From NCBI RefSeq assembly GCF_019575955.1, contig NZ_CP080575.1, forward strand, positions 806,001 to 870,000: a DNA stretch of 64,000 bases, written 5' to 3'. The notes under the pieces are model-generated. The model did not search any database. It worked only from the letters and a program-made list of their open reading frames with translations, and was not told where the DNA came from. This DNA comes from Nesterenkonia pannonica. Lineage in GTDB: Bacteria > Actinomycetota > Actinomycetes > Actinomycetales > Micrococcaceae. Position numbers and translations under genes: made by a program. Shown here one piece after another: positions 52,687 through 63,126 of this stretch; position 1 is the first letter of the stretch; each line of letters begins with the position of its first letter.

Positions 52687-53153
52687 TCACACCGCACCGT
52701 CGAATCCGTGCTGGCGCCACGCCTCATAGACGACGACGCTCGCCGAATTTGCAAGGTTCAGGCTCCGGATCCCCGGGCGCATGGGGATCCGGACGAGTTC
52801 GGTGACCCTGGGGTCGTGCTTGACGTGCTCGTCGAGACCGGTGGACTCGCGGCCGAAGAGCAGCGCGTCACCGTCCTGGTACTCGATGTCGGTGTGGTGG
52901 GCGGCGGCCTCCCGGTGAACGCGAAGACTCTGTGCGGCCTCAGGGCTGCGTAGGCGGCGTCCAGGCTCTGATGCTCGGTCATGACGGCAAGGTCGTGGTA
53001 GTCCAGCCCTGCCCGCTTCAGCCGGGTGTCGGTGAACTCGAAGAGGGTGGGTCCAGCGATGTGCAGCTCGAAGCCCACGGCGGCCGCCAGCCGGATGAGG
53101 CTGCCGGTGTTGCCGGGGATCTCGGGCTGGTCGAGGATGACGTTCAGGCGCAC
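52687..53153 (-). CDS. trmL: tRNA (cytidine(34)-2'-O)-methyltransferase TrmL
   Basis: SpoU-type knotted methyltransferase of about 155 residues. Motifs are LDQPEIPGNTGSLIRLA, LKRAGLDYHD and LNLANSASVVVYEA at the C-terminus. A frame change near 52910 joins the halves. It methylates the wobble base of certain tRNA-Leu. Confidence 0.9.
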
Positions 53154-53162
53154 TGGGTGCCT

Positions 53163-54248
53163 CTAGATCTCGTCCGGCTGGACCAGCTGCCGCCTCAGGG
53201 CCGCCATGAGGTGACGATCCACCAGGTTGGGCTGCTCCTGGTCGGTCAGCAGATCGGTGATCTGCCGGAACGCGCGCGCCACGGCACGGGGCGTCCAGGT
53301 CGGATGCGCCGCCGACGGTCTGGACCAGAGGCTTGAAGAGGTCGTCGCTGGGGAGAGGAGGATCACCTGGTAGTCCACGCGCAGCGTGGGCACGCTGGAG
53401 GCGGTGGCGCGCATGGCCTCCTGGACTGCCCCGCGGAGCCTCCGCGCCTCAGCCTGAAGGTTGGGCACGCTGTGGCTGCGGCCGTGGGCATGCAGCTGGC
53501 TGCCGTCCCAGGCTGCGGCCTCGCCGCCGATCTCCAGCGCCTCGACGACCACCAGCCGGTGGCCGCAGATGAGGACGTGCGGCACACGGTCGCTGCTGGT
53601 GGGCTTGGCGCGCCCGCGGCGGTCCACCTGCACTGCGGCCTCGTACACGTCGTTGAACAGCCGGGCCGCAGGAACCCGCGGGAAGACGTGGGCCTCCAGC
53701 AGGGCCGCCACACGGCTGCCGCGCTTGGCGGCGCCGCCGCCGAAGAGGCCGGAGCGCTTGAAGGTTCCGTGCATGCGCTGACTGGTGAGCTGCAGCGGCA
53801 GCGGCTGGGGATCCTTCAGGGACGGGAAGTACTCCACCGCCAAGTCGGCGACGTCTGTGCCCCCGCGTCGGGCACGGTCCTGCCCGGCAGGCTCCGAGGA
53901 GCCGGTGTTGGCGGCGGAGCCGCGGCTGGAGAACGACTGGGGCGTGTACAGCCCCTGGTCCGCCTCCGCGGCAGGCTCGTAGTGGGCAGCGCTGCGGTCG
54001 CGTTCGGCCGCCGGTCTCGGAGCAGGCTCGCGCTCCGGCGCCGGGCCGTACATGTCAGCGTCGTAGTCGGCGCGGGCGTCCTCATCGCCGAGCACCTCCC
54101 ATGCCAGCTGCACCTCATGGAATGCTTCGGCCGTTCCTCCGGCATCCGGGTGCGTCTGACGCAGGCGGCGGCGATAGGCGGCGCGCAGGGTCTTGAAATC
54201 ATCACCGGGCTCAACCCCCAGCACGGTGTAGTGATCTGGCTCGTTCAT
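53163..54248 (-). CDS. J-domain protein with NERD-like C-terminal region
   Basis: The first 70 residues form a J domain with the HPD tripeptide (RQTHPDAGG), so it should recruit DnaK. A disordered linker follows. The C-terminal half (LICGHRLVVVEALEIGGEAA, QAEARRLRGAV) recalls nuclease-related NERD folds. ATG 54248 is chosen since the J domain begins there. Paired small frame errors may exist near 53350-53310. Confidence 0.8.
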   Translation of the reverse strand: MNEPDHYTVLGVEPGDDFKTLRAAYRRRLRQTHPDAGGTAEAFHEVQLAWEVLGDEDARADYDADMYGPAPEREPAPRPAAERDRSAAHYEPAAEADQGLYTPQSFSSRGSAANTGSSEPAGQDRARRGGTDVADLAVEYFPSLKDPQPLPLQLTSQRMHGTFKRSGLFGGGAAKRGSRVAALLEAHVFPRVPAARLFNDVYEAAVQVDRRGRAKPTSSDRVPHVLICGHRLVVVEALEIGGEAAAWDGSQLHAHGRSHSVPNLQAEARRLRGAVQEAMRATASSVPTLRVDYQVILLSPATTSSSLWSRPSAAHPTWTPRAVARAFRQITDLLTDQEQPNLVDRHLMAALRRQLVQPDEI

Positions 54249-54336
54249 CAGACGTTCAGCATAACTCCATGCCTTGACCCCCGATCCCTGTGACACCCCG
54301 GATCCGCGGCCTCGGCCGGGCGTAGAATCGAGGGTG

Positions 54337-55519
54337 ATGCCCCGCTATTTCGACCATGCCGCCACCACTCCTCTGAAACCCTCTGCAGTGCAGGCGATCA
54401 CTGAGCACAGCGGCTTGGCGAACCCTCCTCGCTGCACGGCTCGGGGCGCCGGGCGAGGCTGGCTGCGGACTCCTCCAGGGCTCGCCTGGAGGCCGCCGCC
54501 GGGGCTGACCCCAGTGAGGTGATCATCACATCCGGAGGCACCGAGGCGGACAATCTCGCCGTCAAGGGGCTGTACTGGCAGCGCTTAAGATGAGGACGGG
54601 CGCCGCCGCCGCATCCTGCTGCCTGCGCTGGAGCACCACGCGGTTCTCGAGGCCGCCGAATGGCTGGAGGCCCACGAGGAGGCCGAGCTGGTCATCATTC
54701 CGGTCGACGCCGAAGGTGTGGTGGATCTGGCCGCGCTCGAGGCGATGCTCGCCGAGGCTCCGGAGAGCATCGCCCTGCTGACGGCCATGTGGGCCAACAA
54801 CGAGATGGGCGCGGTGCAGCCGATCGGCAGGATCGGTCAGCTGTGCGCCGCCGCTGGGGTCCCCTTCCACACTGACGCCGTGCAGACCTTCGGGTCTATC
54901 CCGGTGAGCTTCGCCGAGTCCGGGGCCTCCACGATGGCCATCAGCGGGCATAAGATCGGCGCGCCCGTGGGCATCGGGGCGCTGCTGGTGCGCCGAGACG
55001 TGAAGCTGATGCCTGTTCAGCACGGCGGCGGCCAGGAGCGCGACATCCGCTCAGGCACCCTGGATGTGCCGGGGCTGGCGGCCTTCGCTACGGTGGCCGA
55101 GGAGGCGGTGGCCTCTCTGGAGGCGGAGTCGTCTCGCCTGGCTTACCTGCGCAACCGGCTTCTGGAGGCGGTGGAGCAGGAGGAGGGGGTCAGGCTGCGG
55201 GGCCCGGATCCGCGCACCCACCCGCAGAAGCGGCTGCCGAACAATCTTCATTTCACCGTCGACGGGGCGGAGGGGATTCGCTGCTGTTCATGCTGGACAT
55301 GGCTTAGGCTTCGACACGGCCACGGGCTCGGCCTGCACGGCCGGGGTGCCGCGGCCCTCTCACGTGCTGCTGGCGATGGGCCTCAGCGAGGAGGAGGCCC
55401 GGGGCGCCCAGCGTCTGACGTTGGGCTGGACCACTGCCGAGGAGGATGTGGAGGCGCTGAGGCAGGCGCTTCCGGGCATCATCAGGCAGGCGCGCACCGC
55501 CGGGATGGCAGTCGGCTGA
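54337..55519 (+). CDS. Cysteine desulfurase (IscS/NifS family)
   Basis: PLP enzyme that mobilises sulfur from cysteine. MPRYFDHAATTPL opens it, the PLP lysine is in ISGHKIGAPVG, and the catalytic Cys loop is GSACTAG. Errors: near 54430, at 54582 (GCTTAAG), near 55275 and at 55302 (GCTTAGGC in the MAGFDT position). It converges on the chorismate mutase. Its sulfur could feed MnmA nearby. Confidence 0.92.
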
Positions 55520-55525
55520 GGGAGC

Positions 55526-55943
55526 TCAGCTTTCGGTGGCCCAGTCGAAGGGCGCGTCCGGTCCTGCAGGAGCCGCGGGCCGGTTCGGGGGTGTCCGTCG
55601 CTCTCGGTGGCGGAGAGCGCCTGGTGGTGCCGGATGACCTCTTCGATGATGAAGTTCAGGAACTTTTCGGCGAAGTCCGGGTCGAGCTCCGCATTGGCCG
55701 CCAGCTGCTTGAGGCGGGCGATCTGGTTCTTCTCCCGCTGGGGGTCTGAGGGCGGGAGCTTGTGCCGCGCCTTGAGCCGCCCGACGCGCTGAGTCGCCTT
55801 GAACCGTTCGGCGAGCATGTGGATGAGCGCCGCGTCGATGTTGTCGATGGAGGAGCGCATGGACAGCAGCTCCTGCAGAATCTCTGGGTCGACGTATTTC
55901 CCGGCTTCGCTTACCGGTCGTAGGAGGGCTGCTGGGTGCTCAT
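55526..55943 (-). CDS. AroQ-type chorismate mutase
   Basis: Small all-helical enzyme of the shikimate pathway. RSSIDNIDAALIHMLAERF and KATQRVGRLKARHKLPPSD are the classical AroQ helices. Breaks near 55910 (GCTTAC) and about 55585. The stop is placed at 55526 by the frame that gives PFDWATES. Confidence 0.85.
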
Positions 55944-55966
55944 CCTCACACCCTAGCGAAATCCGG

Positions 55967-57092
55967 CTAGGCAGGCTGGTAGTGGCGGCTGCGGGCGGTG
56001 TCGATGGTGGCCTGGCCCAGCACCCGTGTTCCCTGGTACATCACAGCGGTCTGGCCTGGGGCGACGCCCTTGAGGGAATCGATCAGCTCCACGTGCAGGC
56101 GGGGGAGCCGTCGTCGTCATGCTGCACGCGCGCCCGGGCGGGCACAGGGTCGGCGTGGGCGCGGATCTGCAGCTCGATGTCGAACGGGTGCCCGCGGCGG
56201 CCTCCTCGACGGGCTTACTTAGCCCATGAGAGCCGGATGCCGGTGATGAAGTCCACCTCCAGCAGCTCCTGGGGCCCGGCGACGACGGTGTTCTCCTTGG
56301 GGCGGATCTCCAGCACGAACCGGGGCTTGCCGTCCGGGGCGGGCCGTCCCAGCTTCATGCCGCGGCGCTGTCCCACGGTGAACGCCTGCGCGCCGTCGTG
56401 CTCGCCGAGCTGCTCGCCCTCGGGGTCGACGATGGGGCCCTGCTGCAGGTCGATCTGCTCGGCCAGCCACCCGCGGGTGTCTCCGTCGGGGATGAAGCAG
56501 ATGTCGTGGGAGTCGGGCTTCTTCGCCACGGAGAGGCCGCGCTCGGCGGCTTCGGCCCGCACCAGATCCTTGGAGGGGTGTCGCCGAGGGGAAGTAGCAG
56601 TGGGCGAGCTGCTTCTCGTTGAGCACGCCCAGCACGTATGACTGGTCCTTGGTCCAGGTGGCGGCGCGGTGCAGCTCGCGCGTGCCGTCCTGCTGCTCGA
56701 TGATGTGGGCGTAGTGGCCGGTGGCGACCGCGTCGAAGCCCAGAGCGATCGCCTTGTCCAGCAGCGCTTCGAATTTGATCTTCTCGTTGCAGCGCATGCA
56801 CGGGTTGGGGTCCGGCTTAGGCGGCGTACTCGGCGATGAAGTCGTCGACCACATCTGCTTTGAACCGTTCGGAGAAGTCCCACACGTAGAAGGGGATGCC
56901 GAGCTTCTCGCAGGCGCGCCAGGCGTCGGAGGAGTCTTCGATGGTGCAGCAGCCTCTGGAGCCGGTGCGCAGGGTCCCGGGCATGCGGGACAGGGCCAGG
57001 TGCACGCCGACCACCTCGTGGTAAGCGTCGACGGCGCGGGCTGCGGCGACGGCTGAGTCCACGCCGCCGGACATTGCTGCTAGTACCTTCAT
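55967..57092 (-). CDS. mnmA: tRNA-specific 2-thiouridylase MnmA
   Basis: Adds sulfur to U34 of tRNAs for Lys, Glu and Gln. Motifs are [17 protein letters not shown] (ATP loop), the catalytic Cys in [16 protein letters not shown], and the second Cys in [11 protein letters not shown]. Errors at 56814 (GCTTAGGC near the AGK segment), 56580, 56213 (GCTTACTTAGC) and 56100. A cysteine desulfurase is encoded on the other strand 1.5 kb away. Confidence 0.93.
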
Positions 57093-57132
57093 CGCGGTAT
57101 CCAGCGTAGGCGCTCATCCGGATATTCCGAAG

Positions 57133-58438
57133 CTAGAGCCTGCCTTCGGCCTTCAGGCGGATGTAGGTGTCGGCCAGTGCGGTGGGCAGCTGCCGGGGAG
57201 GAGCTTCGACGACTTCGGCCCCACTGCGGTCAGCTCGTCGCGGACTGCGGCGGACTCGTAGAGCTGCCGCTCTGCTGCGGCGGCGGAGTAGACGTCGGAG
57301 ACGCTCTGCCGGGCATCGAGCCGCGCCTGGAGCTCCGGGTCCTGGGGAGGCGACGACGACGGTGTGCTGGGAGGCCAGGGTCGGAAGGACGGGCAGCAGC
57401 CCCTCCAGCACCGCACCGGCGTCCAGTGCGGTGAGCACCACGACCAGCGCGTGCCGGGTGCTGACCTCGGCCACCCGGGCGGGCAGCTGGGAGAAGTCGG
57501 CTTCGACGAGGGCGGGCTGGACGGAGGCCAGCTGCTCGGCCATGTGATGGCTGAAGGAGCCCGCTGCGGCGGAGGAGGCCCGTGCGACCTGCTCGCGGTG
57601 GAAGGCGGTCAGGTCCGTGCGGTCGCCTGCGGAGACGGCGAGCGTGCCCAGCAGCATGGCGGCCTCGATGGATGTCTCGATGCGGGGTTCGTCGCCGATC
57701 CGCACCGCGGAGGTCCGGGAGGCGTCCAGGCAGAGGATCACCCGGCGTTCGCGTTCGGGCCGCCAGGTGCGCACCACCAGGTGCTCGCCCCGGTCGGCTC
57801 CTCCGGCGCGGCGGCGTGCGGTGGCCCGCCAGTCGATGGAGCGCACGTCGTCGCCGCGGACGTAGTCGCGCAGGGAGTCGAACTCGGTGCCGGCGCCGAG
57901 GCTCCTGGCGGCGGAGCTTCCGTCGAGCTCACGGATGCGGCGCAGGGCCGACGGCAGGTGCTTCCGGGACCGGAACGGGGCAGGATCCTCAGAGTCTGGG
58001 GCACCCGGTGGGTGACTTGGCGTCCGGCGATCCCCAGGGGCCCGAGGCTGCGCACGGCGACGTGCTCGCTGCGCAGGTGCCCGCGGCGCACGGGTGTGAG
58101 GCGGGTCCGGATCTGCAGGGCCTCGCCGGGGTCGATGCTCACGGGGTGAAGCGGCTGCTGGGCGCGGGCGCTGGGCTGCCAGCCGTCTCGGGCGTATCCG
58201 CGCAGGCGCCGCCGCCCGGCGTTGTGCAGCACGGTGACGGCCTCGGCGTGCTCGTCGAGGCGGATGGGGCGCACCGGCTCACGCTCCACCGTGATGCGCC
58301 GGGGCGAGGCGCAGAGGAGCACATCTGCTGCGGTCAGGGCGGCCAGCAGCCCCACCCACCACCAGAAGGCCCCGGAAGGAGGACGACGGGGAGGGCGAGG
58401 GCCAGGGCGGCCCACAGCGCACGCCGAGTCAGGAGCAT
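57133..58438 (-). CDS. DUF58 protein of the MoxR operon
   Basis: Two N-terminal membrane helices (FWWWVGLLAALTAADVLLC), an Ig-like part (TRLTPVRRGHLRSEHV), the DUF58 hallmark LRDYVRGDDVRSIDWRATAR and a vWA-like end (ILCLDASRT). Frame changes near 58385, 57975, 57355 and 57200. Partner of the MoxR ATPase ahead of it. Its function is not established. Confidence 0.87.
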
Positions 58439-58451
58439 CGCGGGCGCGGAC

Positions 58452-59472
58452 TCAGTGCTGCCGCTGAGGGGCTGGGGCGTATGCGGGCTGTGGGCTGGGG
58501 GTCCGGCCCTCCGGGCTGTGGACGCCGGGAACCGGGACCGATGCCAGCACGCCGTGGAGCACGTCGTCGGAGGAGACCCCGTCCATGTGCGCCTCGGCGG
58601 AGAGCATGACCCGGTGGCGCAGCGCAGGCAGGGCCAGGGCTTTGACGTCGTCCGGGGTGACGTAGTCCCGTCCGGAGAGCCAGGCCCAGGCCTTGGATGC
58701 GTTCAGCAGGGCGGTGGCTCCGCGGGGGAGGCGCCGAGCTGGAAGCTGGGGGCGTCGCGGGTGGCCCGGGCGATGTCGACGATGTAGGCCGAGACCTCCG
58801 GGGATGTGGCGACCTGGGCGACTGCCTCGCGGGCGGCGAGCACATCCTCGACCCCGGCCACGGGCCGCACGCCTGCGGCGGCAAGGTCTGAGGGGCGGAA
58901 CCCGGCGGCGTGCCGGCGGAGCACCTCGATCTCCTCGTCGCGGGCGGGCATCTCCAGGTGGACCTTCAGCAGGAACCGGTCCAGCTGCGCCTCAGGAAGC
59001 GGGTATGTGCCCTCGTACTCGAGCGGGTTCTGCGTGGCGGCCACCAGGAAGGGGTCGGGGAGGGCCCGGCTGACGCCGTCGACGGAGACCTGCCGCTCCT
59101 CCATGGCCTCCAGGAGCGCGGCCTGGGTCTTGGGCGGGGTGCGATTGACCTCGTCGGCGAGCAGCAGGTTCGTGAAAAGCGGCCCCTTGCGGAAGGAGAA
59201 GTCTCCGCCTTCTGCGTCGTAGACCAGGGACCCGGTGATGTCGGAGGGCATCAGGTCCGGGGTGAACTGCATCCGCTTGGAGTCCAGGCTCAGGGCGGCC
59301 GAGACAGCGCGCACCAGCAGCGTCTTGGCCACACCGGGCACCCCTGGAGCAGCACGTGGCCGCGCACCAGCAGTGCGATGGTCACCGAGGTGACGGCGGC
59401 ATCCTGGCCGACGACGGCCTTGGCCACTTCCTCGCGCACGGCGGCCAGCTTCTGCCGGGCCTCATCACTCAT
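58452..59472 (-). CDS. MoxR-family AAA+ ATPase
   Basis: AAA+ chaperone. Walker A is GVPGVAKTLL, Walker B LLADEVNRTP, sensor ATQNPLEYEGTYPLPEAQLD and the Pro-loop DFSFRKGP. Breaks near 59345 and 58730. The ATG at 59472 overlaps the DUF4350 gene stop. Members of this group assemble vWA-containing complexes. Confidence 0.92.
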
Positions 59473-60691
59473 CTGTTCTCCTCCGTCGGGGTGTTCACGG
59501 TGGTGGTCTGCTGCTCGAGCGTCTGAAGTGCCTGAGCATAGGTCACCAGGTCGGTGCTGCTGTCCACGCGGGGATGCTCCAGCAGCGCGGTCAGCTCCTG
59601 CGGGTCGCGTCCTGTGCGGTGCGCGGCGGCGCGGGCCGCTGCGTGGGGTTCGGGATGGGTGCCTAGCCGCAGGGTGCGTCCGAGCCGACGCAGCGTTCCC
59701 TGCCGCAGGGCATCGGCGGCACGGCTGTGCGCGTGGGCGCGCTGATACAGCCGGGCACGGCCTTCGGTGAGCTCCCGGCGGGCACGTTGGTAAGCATGGG
59801 CTCGGCGACGACGGGCCCGTAGCGACGGCCGCGGCGAGGATTCCGATCAGGGCCGCGAGCACCAGCCACCCCATCAGCGGCAGCATCCAATCGTCGAGGA
59901 GCTGACCGGGGTCAGCCAGTCCTCCTCCCCGGCAGGGCTGTCGTCCGCGGAGGGGTGTACCAGATGAGCTGGTCGTCCTCGCCGGAGAGGTCCTGGGCGA
60001 GGCTGAGGGCCAGGGCCGCGTTTCCGGCGCGCTCGATCTGCCGGTTCGCGAAGGTGTCGGGGCGCCGAGGACCAGTCCTTCAGGGGTGTCTGCCAGCAGG
60101 TGGCCCTCGGGGTCCACGGGAAGCACCCTTCATCGCCGGGGATGACCACTCCGGGGCCTGGATGCTCTCGGACGACTGGGCCGCGTCGATCTGGCATTCG
60201 GATCCGGCGGGGATCTCGGGGCAGTGTTAGCCGGGCCGGTCTCGAGGGGCAGCGCCCCTTGGGGCAGCTCCTCAGGCACATGCTCGGCGGCCCATGAGTC
60301 GCCGAGGATCCAGAGCGCCTGCCGCTGACCGTCGGAGACCTGGCTGAGCAGCTCCTCGCTCAGCTGCCCTCGGGGCCTCGTCCGAGGTTGGGAGGGAGCA
60401 TGGTGACGACGCCGGCGTCGGGCAGCTGCCCCATCAGCTCGCGGGCCTCAGCTCCGGAGGAGGCGGCATGCACGGTGATGCCCTCGTCCTCCATGACGGC
60501 CGCGAAGGCTCCGTAGCCGTCGAGCTCGGTGCTGCCCAGCGCGTAGGGGCGGGCCTCGCCCTGGTCCATGAGCTGCATCGCCGCGGCGGTGAGCGCGCCG
60601 AGGACCAGAAGGATGATCCAGAACTGTCCGCGGGCGAGGTGCGCCGCGCCGCGGAGCCCAGGCCCACGGCGGTGGGAGCGGGTGCTGTCAC
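59469..60691 (-). CDS. DUF4350-domain membrane protein
   Basis: N-terminal helix (FWIILLVLGALTAAAMQLMD), a domain of the DUF4350 type (EDEGITVHAASSGAEA), a second membrane helix (LMGWLVLAALIGILAAAVA) and a basic tail (LYQRAHAHSRAADAL). Breaks near 60640, 60370, 60225, 60130, 60065, 59955 and 59810. GTG 60691 overlaps the DUF4129 stop. Typical partner in MoxR operons. Confidence 0.8.
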
Positions 60692-61328
60692 TGCGGCGCC
60701 ACCAGCCTCGGGCCGGAGGCAGCCGCGGCGGGCTCGGCGGCTGCGAGCTCCTCGTCGAGCTGCCGGAGGGCCTCGTACTGCTCCCGACTCAGCGTTCCGC
60801 CCCGTAGAGGGAGCGGCTGAAGTCCTCGGCGGCCTGCTGCAGACGGCCCGCGCGGGAGCCGAACCGGGCGTCCAGGGCCCGCGCGATCTCGGTGGCGGTG
60901 CGGCCTGCCTGCGCGGTGACGATGGCGCGCTCCTCCGCGGAGCGGGCCATCGCGCGGTAGGTGTCGCGGAAGGCTTCGGCATGCTCGCCGCGGTGGGCGT
61001 GCTCCTCGGCCCGGCTCCGCAGCTGCGCTGCGCTCGCCGTCGGGTCGATGTCGACCTGCGGCTCGGCCGAGGGTGCTCGCTCCAGGCGGGGGCGGATCAG
61101 CAGCACCACGGTGATGACGGCCGCCGCAGCCAGCACCAGCAGCAGCAGCGGCCCGAAGGGCACGTCGAGGCCGGTGGCGTCGGCGAATCGCGCGTCGAGC
61201 CATCGCAGGAAGTCGTCGAACGCTTCGCGGAGCGGCCCGGAGAGCTCGCGCTGGTATTGGGCCTCTGAGAGTTCGCTGCGCAGCAGTTCGCGCGCCTCGT
61301 CGGGGGTGTAGGAGGCCGCCGGGGTCAT
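60688..61328 (-). CDS. DUF4129-domain membrane protein
   Basis: One membrane helix (GPLLLLVLAAAAVITVVLLI) separates an N-terminal amphipathic part from a cytoplasmic helical DUF4129 domain (RTATEIARAL, AEDFSRSLYG). A break near 60800. ATG 61328 overlaps the previous stop. Confidence 0.85.
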
Positions 61329-62376
61329 GGTGCCCTCCATGTCTGTGCGAGCGCCGCAGGCGATGGTTCGTCTCCGTCGGCCTGCATCTGCCGGACGGTG
61401 CGGCTGAGCCGCACGTCGAGGGCTTCCTGACGGATGCGGCTGCTGATGTGGATCATCGCGACGCCGGCGCCCATGAGCGCCACGCCGACGGCGTTGAGGA
61501 CGGCTTCGAAGACGTGCAGGCCGATCATCATCCACACGGCGGCGCCCTCATCGGGGCCTGCCCCTGGTCTGCGGCTGATGCGACGCCGGAGGCTATGCCC
61601 AGGGGCACTGCTGCGATGCTGATGATGATCAGCACCATGACGAGCAGCAGGGAGACCGCCCCCATATTCCTCCACCAGAGTCCGCGGTTGAGCTGGAATG
61701 AGCGGGCGACGGCGGAGAAGGCGGTGCGTCGCTCGGTGATGATCACCAGGGGTGCATGCAGCAGCGCGGTGGTGATCCATGCCAGCGCCAGGAGGCTCAC
61801 GGGCACGACGACCACCGCCCCGATGAACAGCGTGATGATGATGATGAAGAGCGCGACGAAGGCTCCGACCATCAGTCCCACGAACAGGAGGACGGTCAGC
61901 ATGAGCAGGTGGAGGCTCAGCCAGCCCCAGACGGCCGGGGTGCCGGAGCGCCTGGCCGAAGCTGGTCTTCAGCCCCAGCCCTGAGCGCAGTGCGGGAATG
62001 ATCAGCAGCGTGGCCGCGGCGACCCACAGGAGGGAGGAGACGAAGCCCGTGAGGGCGGTGACGGCCAGGAAGGACGCTTCCCCCATGAGCGAGAGGGCCA
62101 TCTCCTGGTCCTCATAGGCGAGCGGATCGGCCAGGATCCGGTTCATGGAGGAGGGGGCGACGGCGTAGGTCAGCAGGGTCAGCAGCAGGGTGATGGTCCC
62201 CGCGACGAAGGGGATGCCGAGCGCGGCCTTGGGGAGTGGCGGATGATGGCGAGGGCCGCGGCGAAGATCTCGTTGAGGCTGAGCGGCCGCAGCGGGTAGA
62301 CGCTGCTGGTCCCGGCCTCCTGGGGCGGAAGTGCGCTGAGGGAGCCCCGGCCGGTCTCCATGCGCGCGCCCACCAT
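61325..62376 (-). CDS. Polytopic membrane protein heading the MoxR operon
   Basis: About 350 residues with six or so helices (LTVLLFVGLMVGAFVALFII, VVVPVSLLALAWITTALL) like the glycerophosphoryl diester phosphodiesterase membrane-domain family (PLSLNEIFAAALAIIRHSP). Breaks near 62235, 61945 and 61560. Divergent from mtrA. No catalytic domain attached. Confidence 0.75.
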
Positions 62377-62433
62377 GTGACCACCATATATCCTGGGCGT
62401 CGATACGATGCGAGGAAGGTTGCTGAGGGCTCC

Positions 62434-63123
62434 ATGAAAGCAAAGATTCTGGTGGTCGACGACGATGAGGCGCTTGCCGAGATGATCGGCATCGTTCTGC
62501 GCAATGATGGGTTCGAGCCGACGTTCTGCGAGACCGGCGATGCGGCATTGGAGGCGTTCCGGGCCAGTGATCCTGACCTGGTGCTCCTGGATCTGATGCT
62601 TCCGGGCAAGAACGGCATCGAGGTGTGCCGGGAGATCAGGGATGAGGCTGATACGCCGGTCATCATGCTGACCGCGAAGTCCGACACTGCTGATGTGGTC
62701 CGCGGCCTGGAGGCGGGCGCTGACGACTATGTGCCCAAGCCCTTCAAGCCTGCTGAGCTGGTGGCCCGGGTCCGGGCGCGTCTGCGCCCCTCGGACTTGG
62801 CGCCGAAGGCTGACGCGGACACCCTGCTGACCGTGGGGATCTGAGCATCGACGTCGCTTAGCCATGAGGTGCGCCGGGGCGATGAGCGCATCTCCCTGAC
62901 GCCGCTGGAGTTCGATCTGCTGACGACGATGGCGAAGAAGCCGTCTCAGGTGTGGGCCCGCGAGCAGCTGCTGGAGGAGGTCTGGGGCTACAGGCACCAG
63001 GCGGACACTCGTCTGGTCAACGTGCACGTGCAGCGGCTGCGCTCCAAGATCGAGCGCGACCCGGAGAGCCCGGAGATCATTCAGACGGTCCGCGGCGTCG
63101 GCTATAAGGCGAAGGCGTCCTAG
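62434..63123 (+). CDS. mtrA: MtrA response regulator
   Basis: OmpR-type regulator for envelope and cell division genes. The receiver domain has DDD near residue 10, the phospho-Asp in LLDLMLPG and KPFKPAEL. The winged helix is nearly identical to that of MtrA: LTPLEFDLL, VWGYRHQADTRLVNVHVQRL. Breaks at about 62838 (G run) and 62856 (GCTTAGC). It is followed by mtrB. Confidence 0.95.
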
Positions 63124-63126
63124 CGG

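Noticed and set aside
2896..62862. GCTTAC repeats as a real uptake signal, operator or mobile repeat
   Set aside because: They lie inside codons of conserved Ala-Gly pairs and often break essential motifs such as a Walker A loop, so a functional DNA repeat is unlikely.
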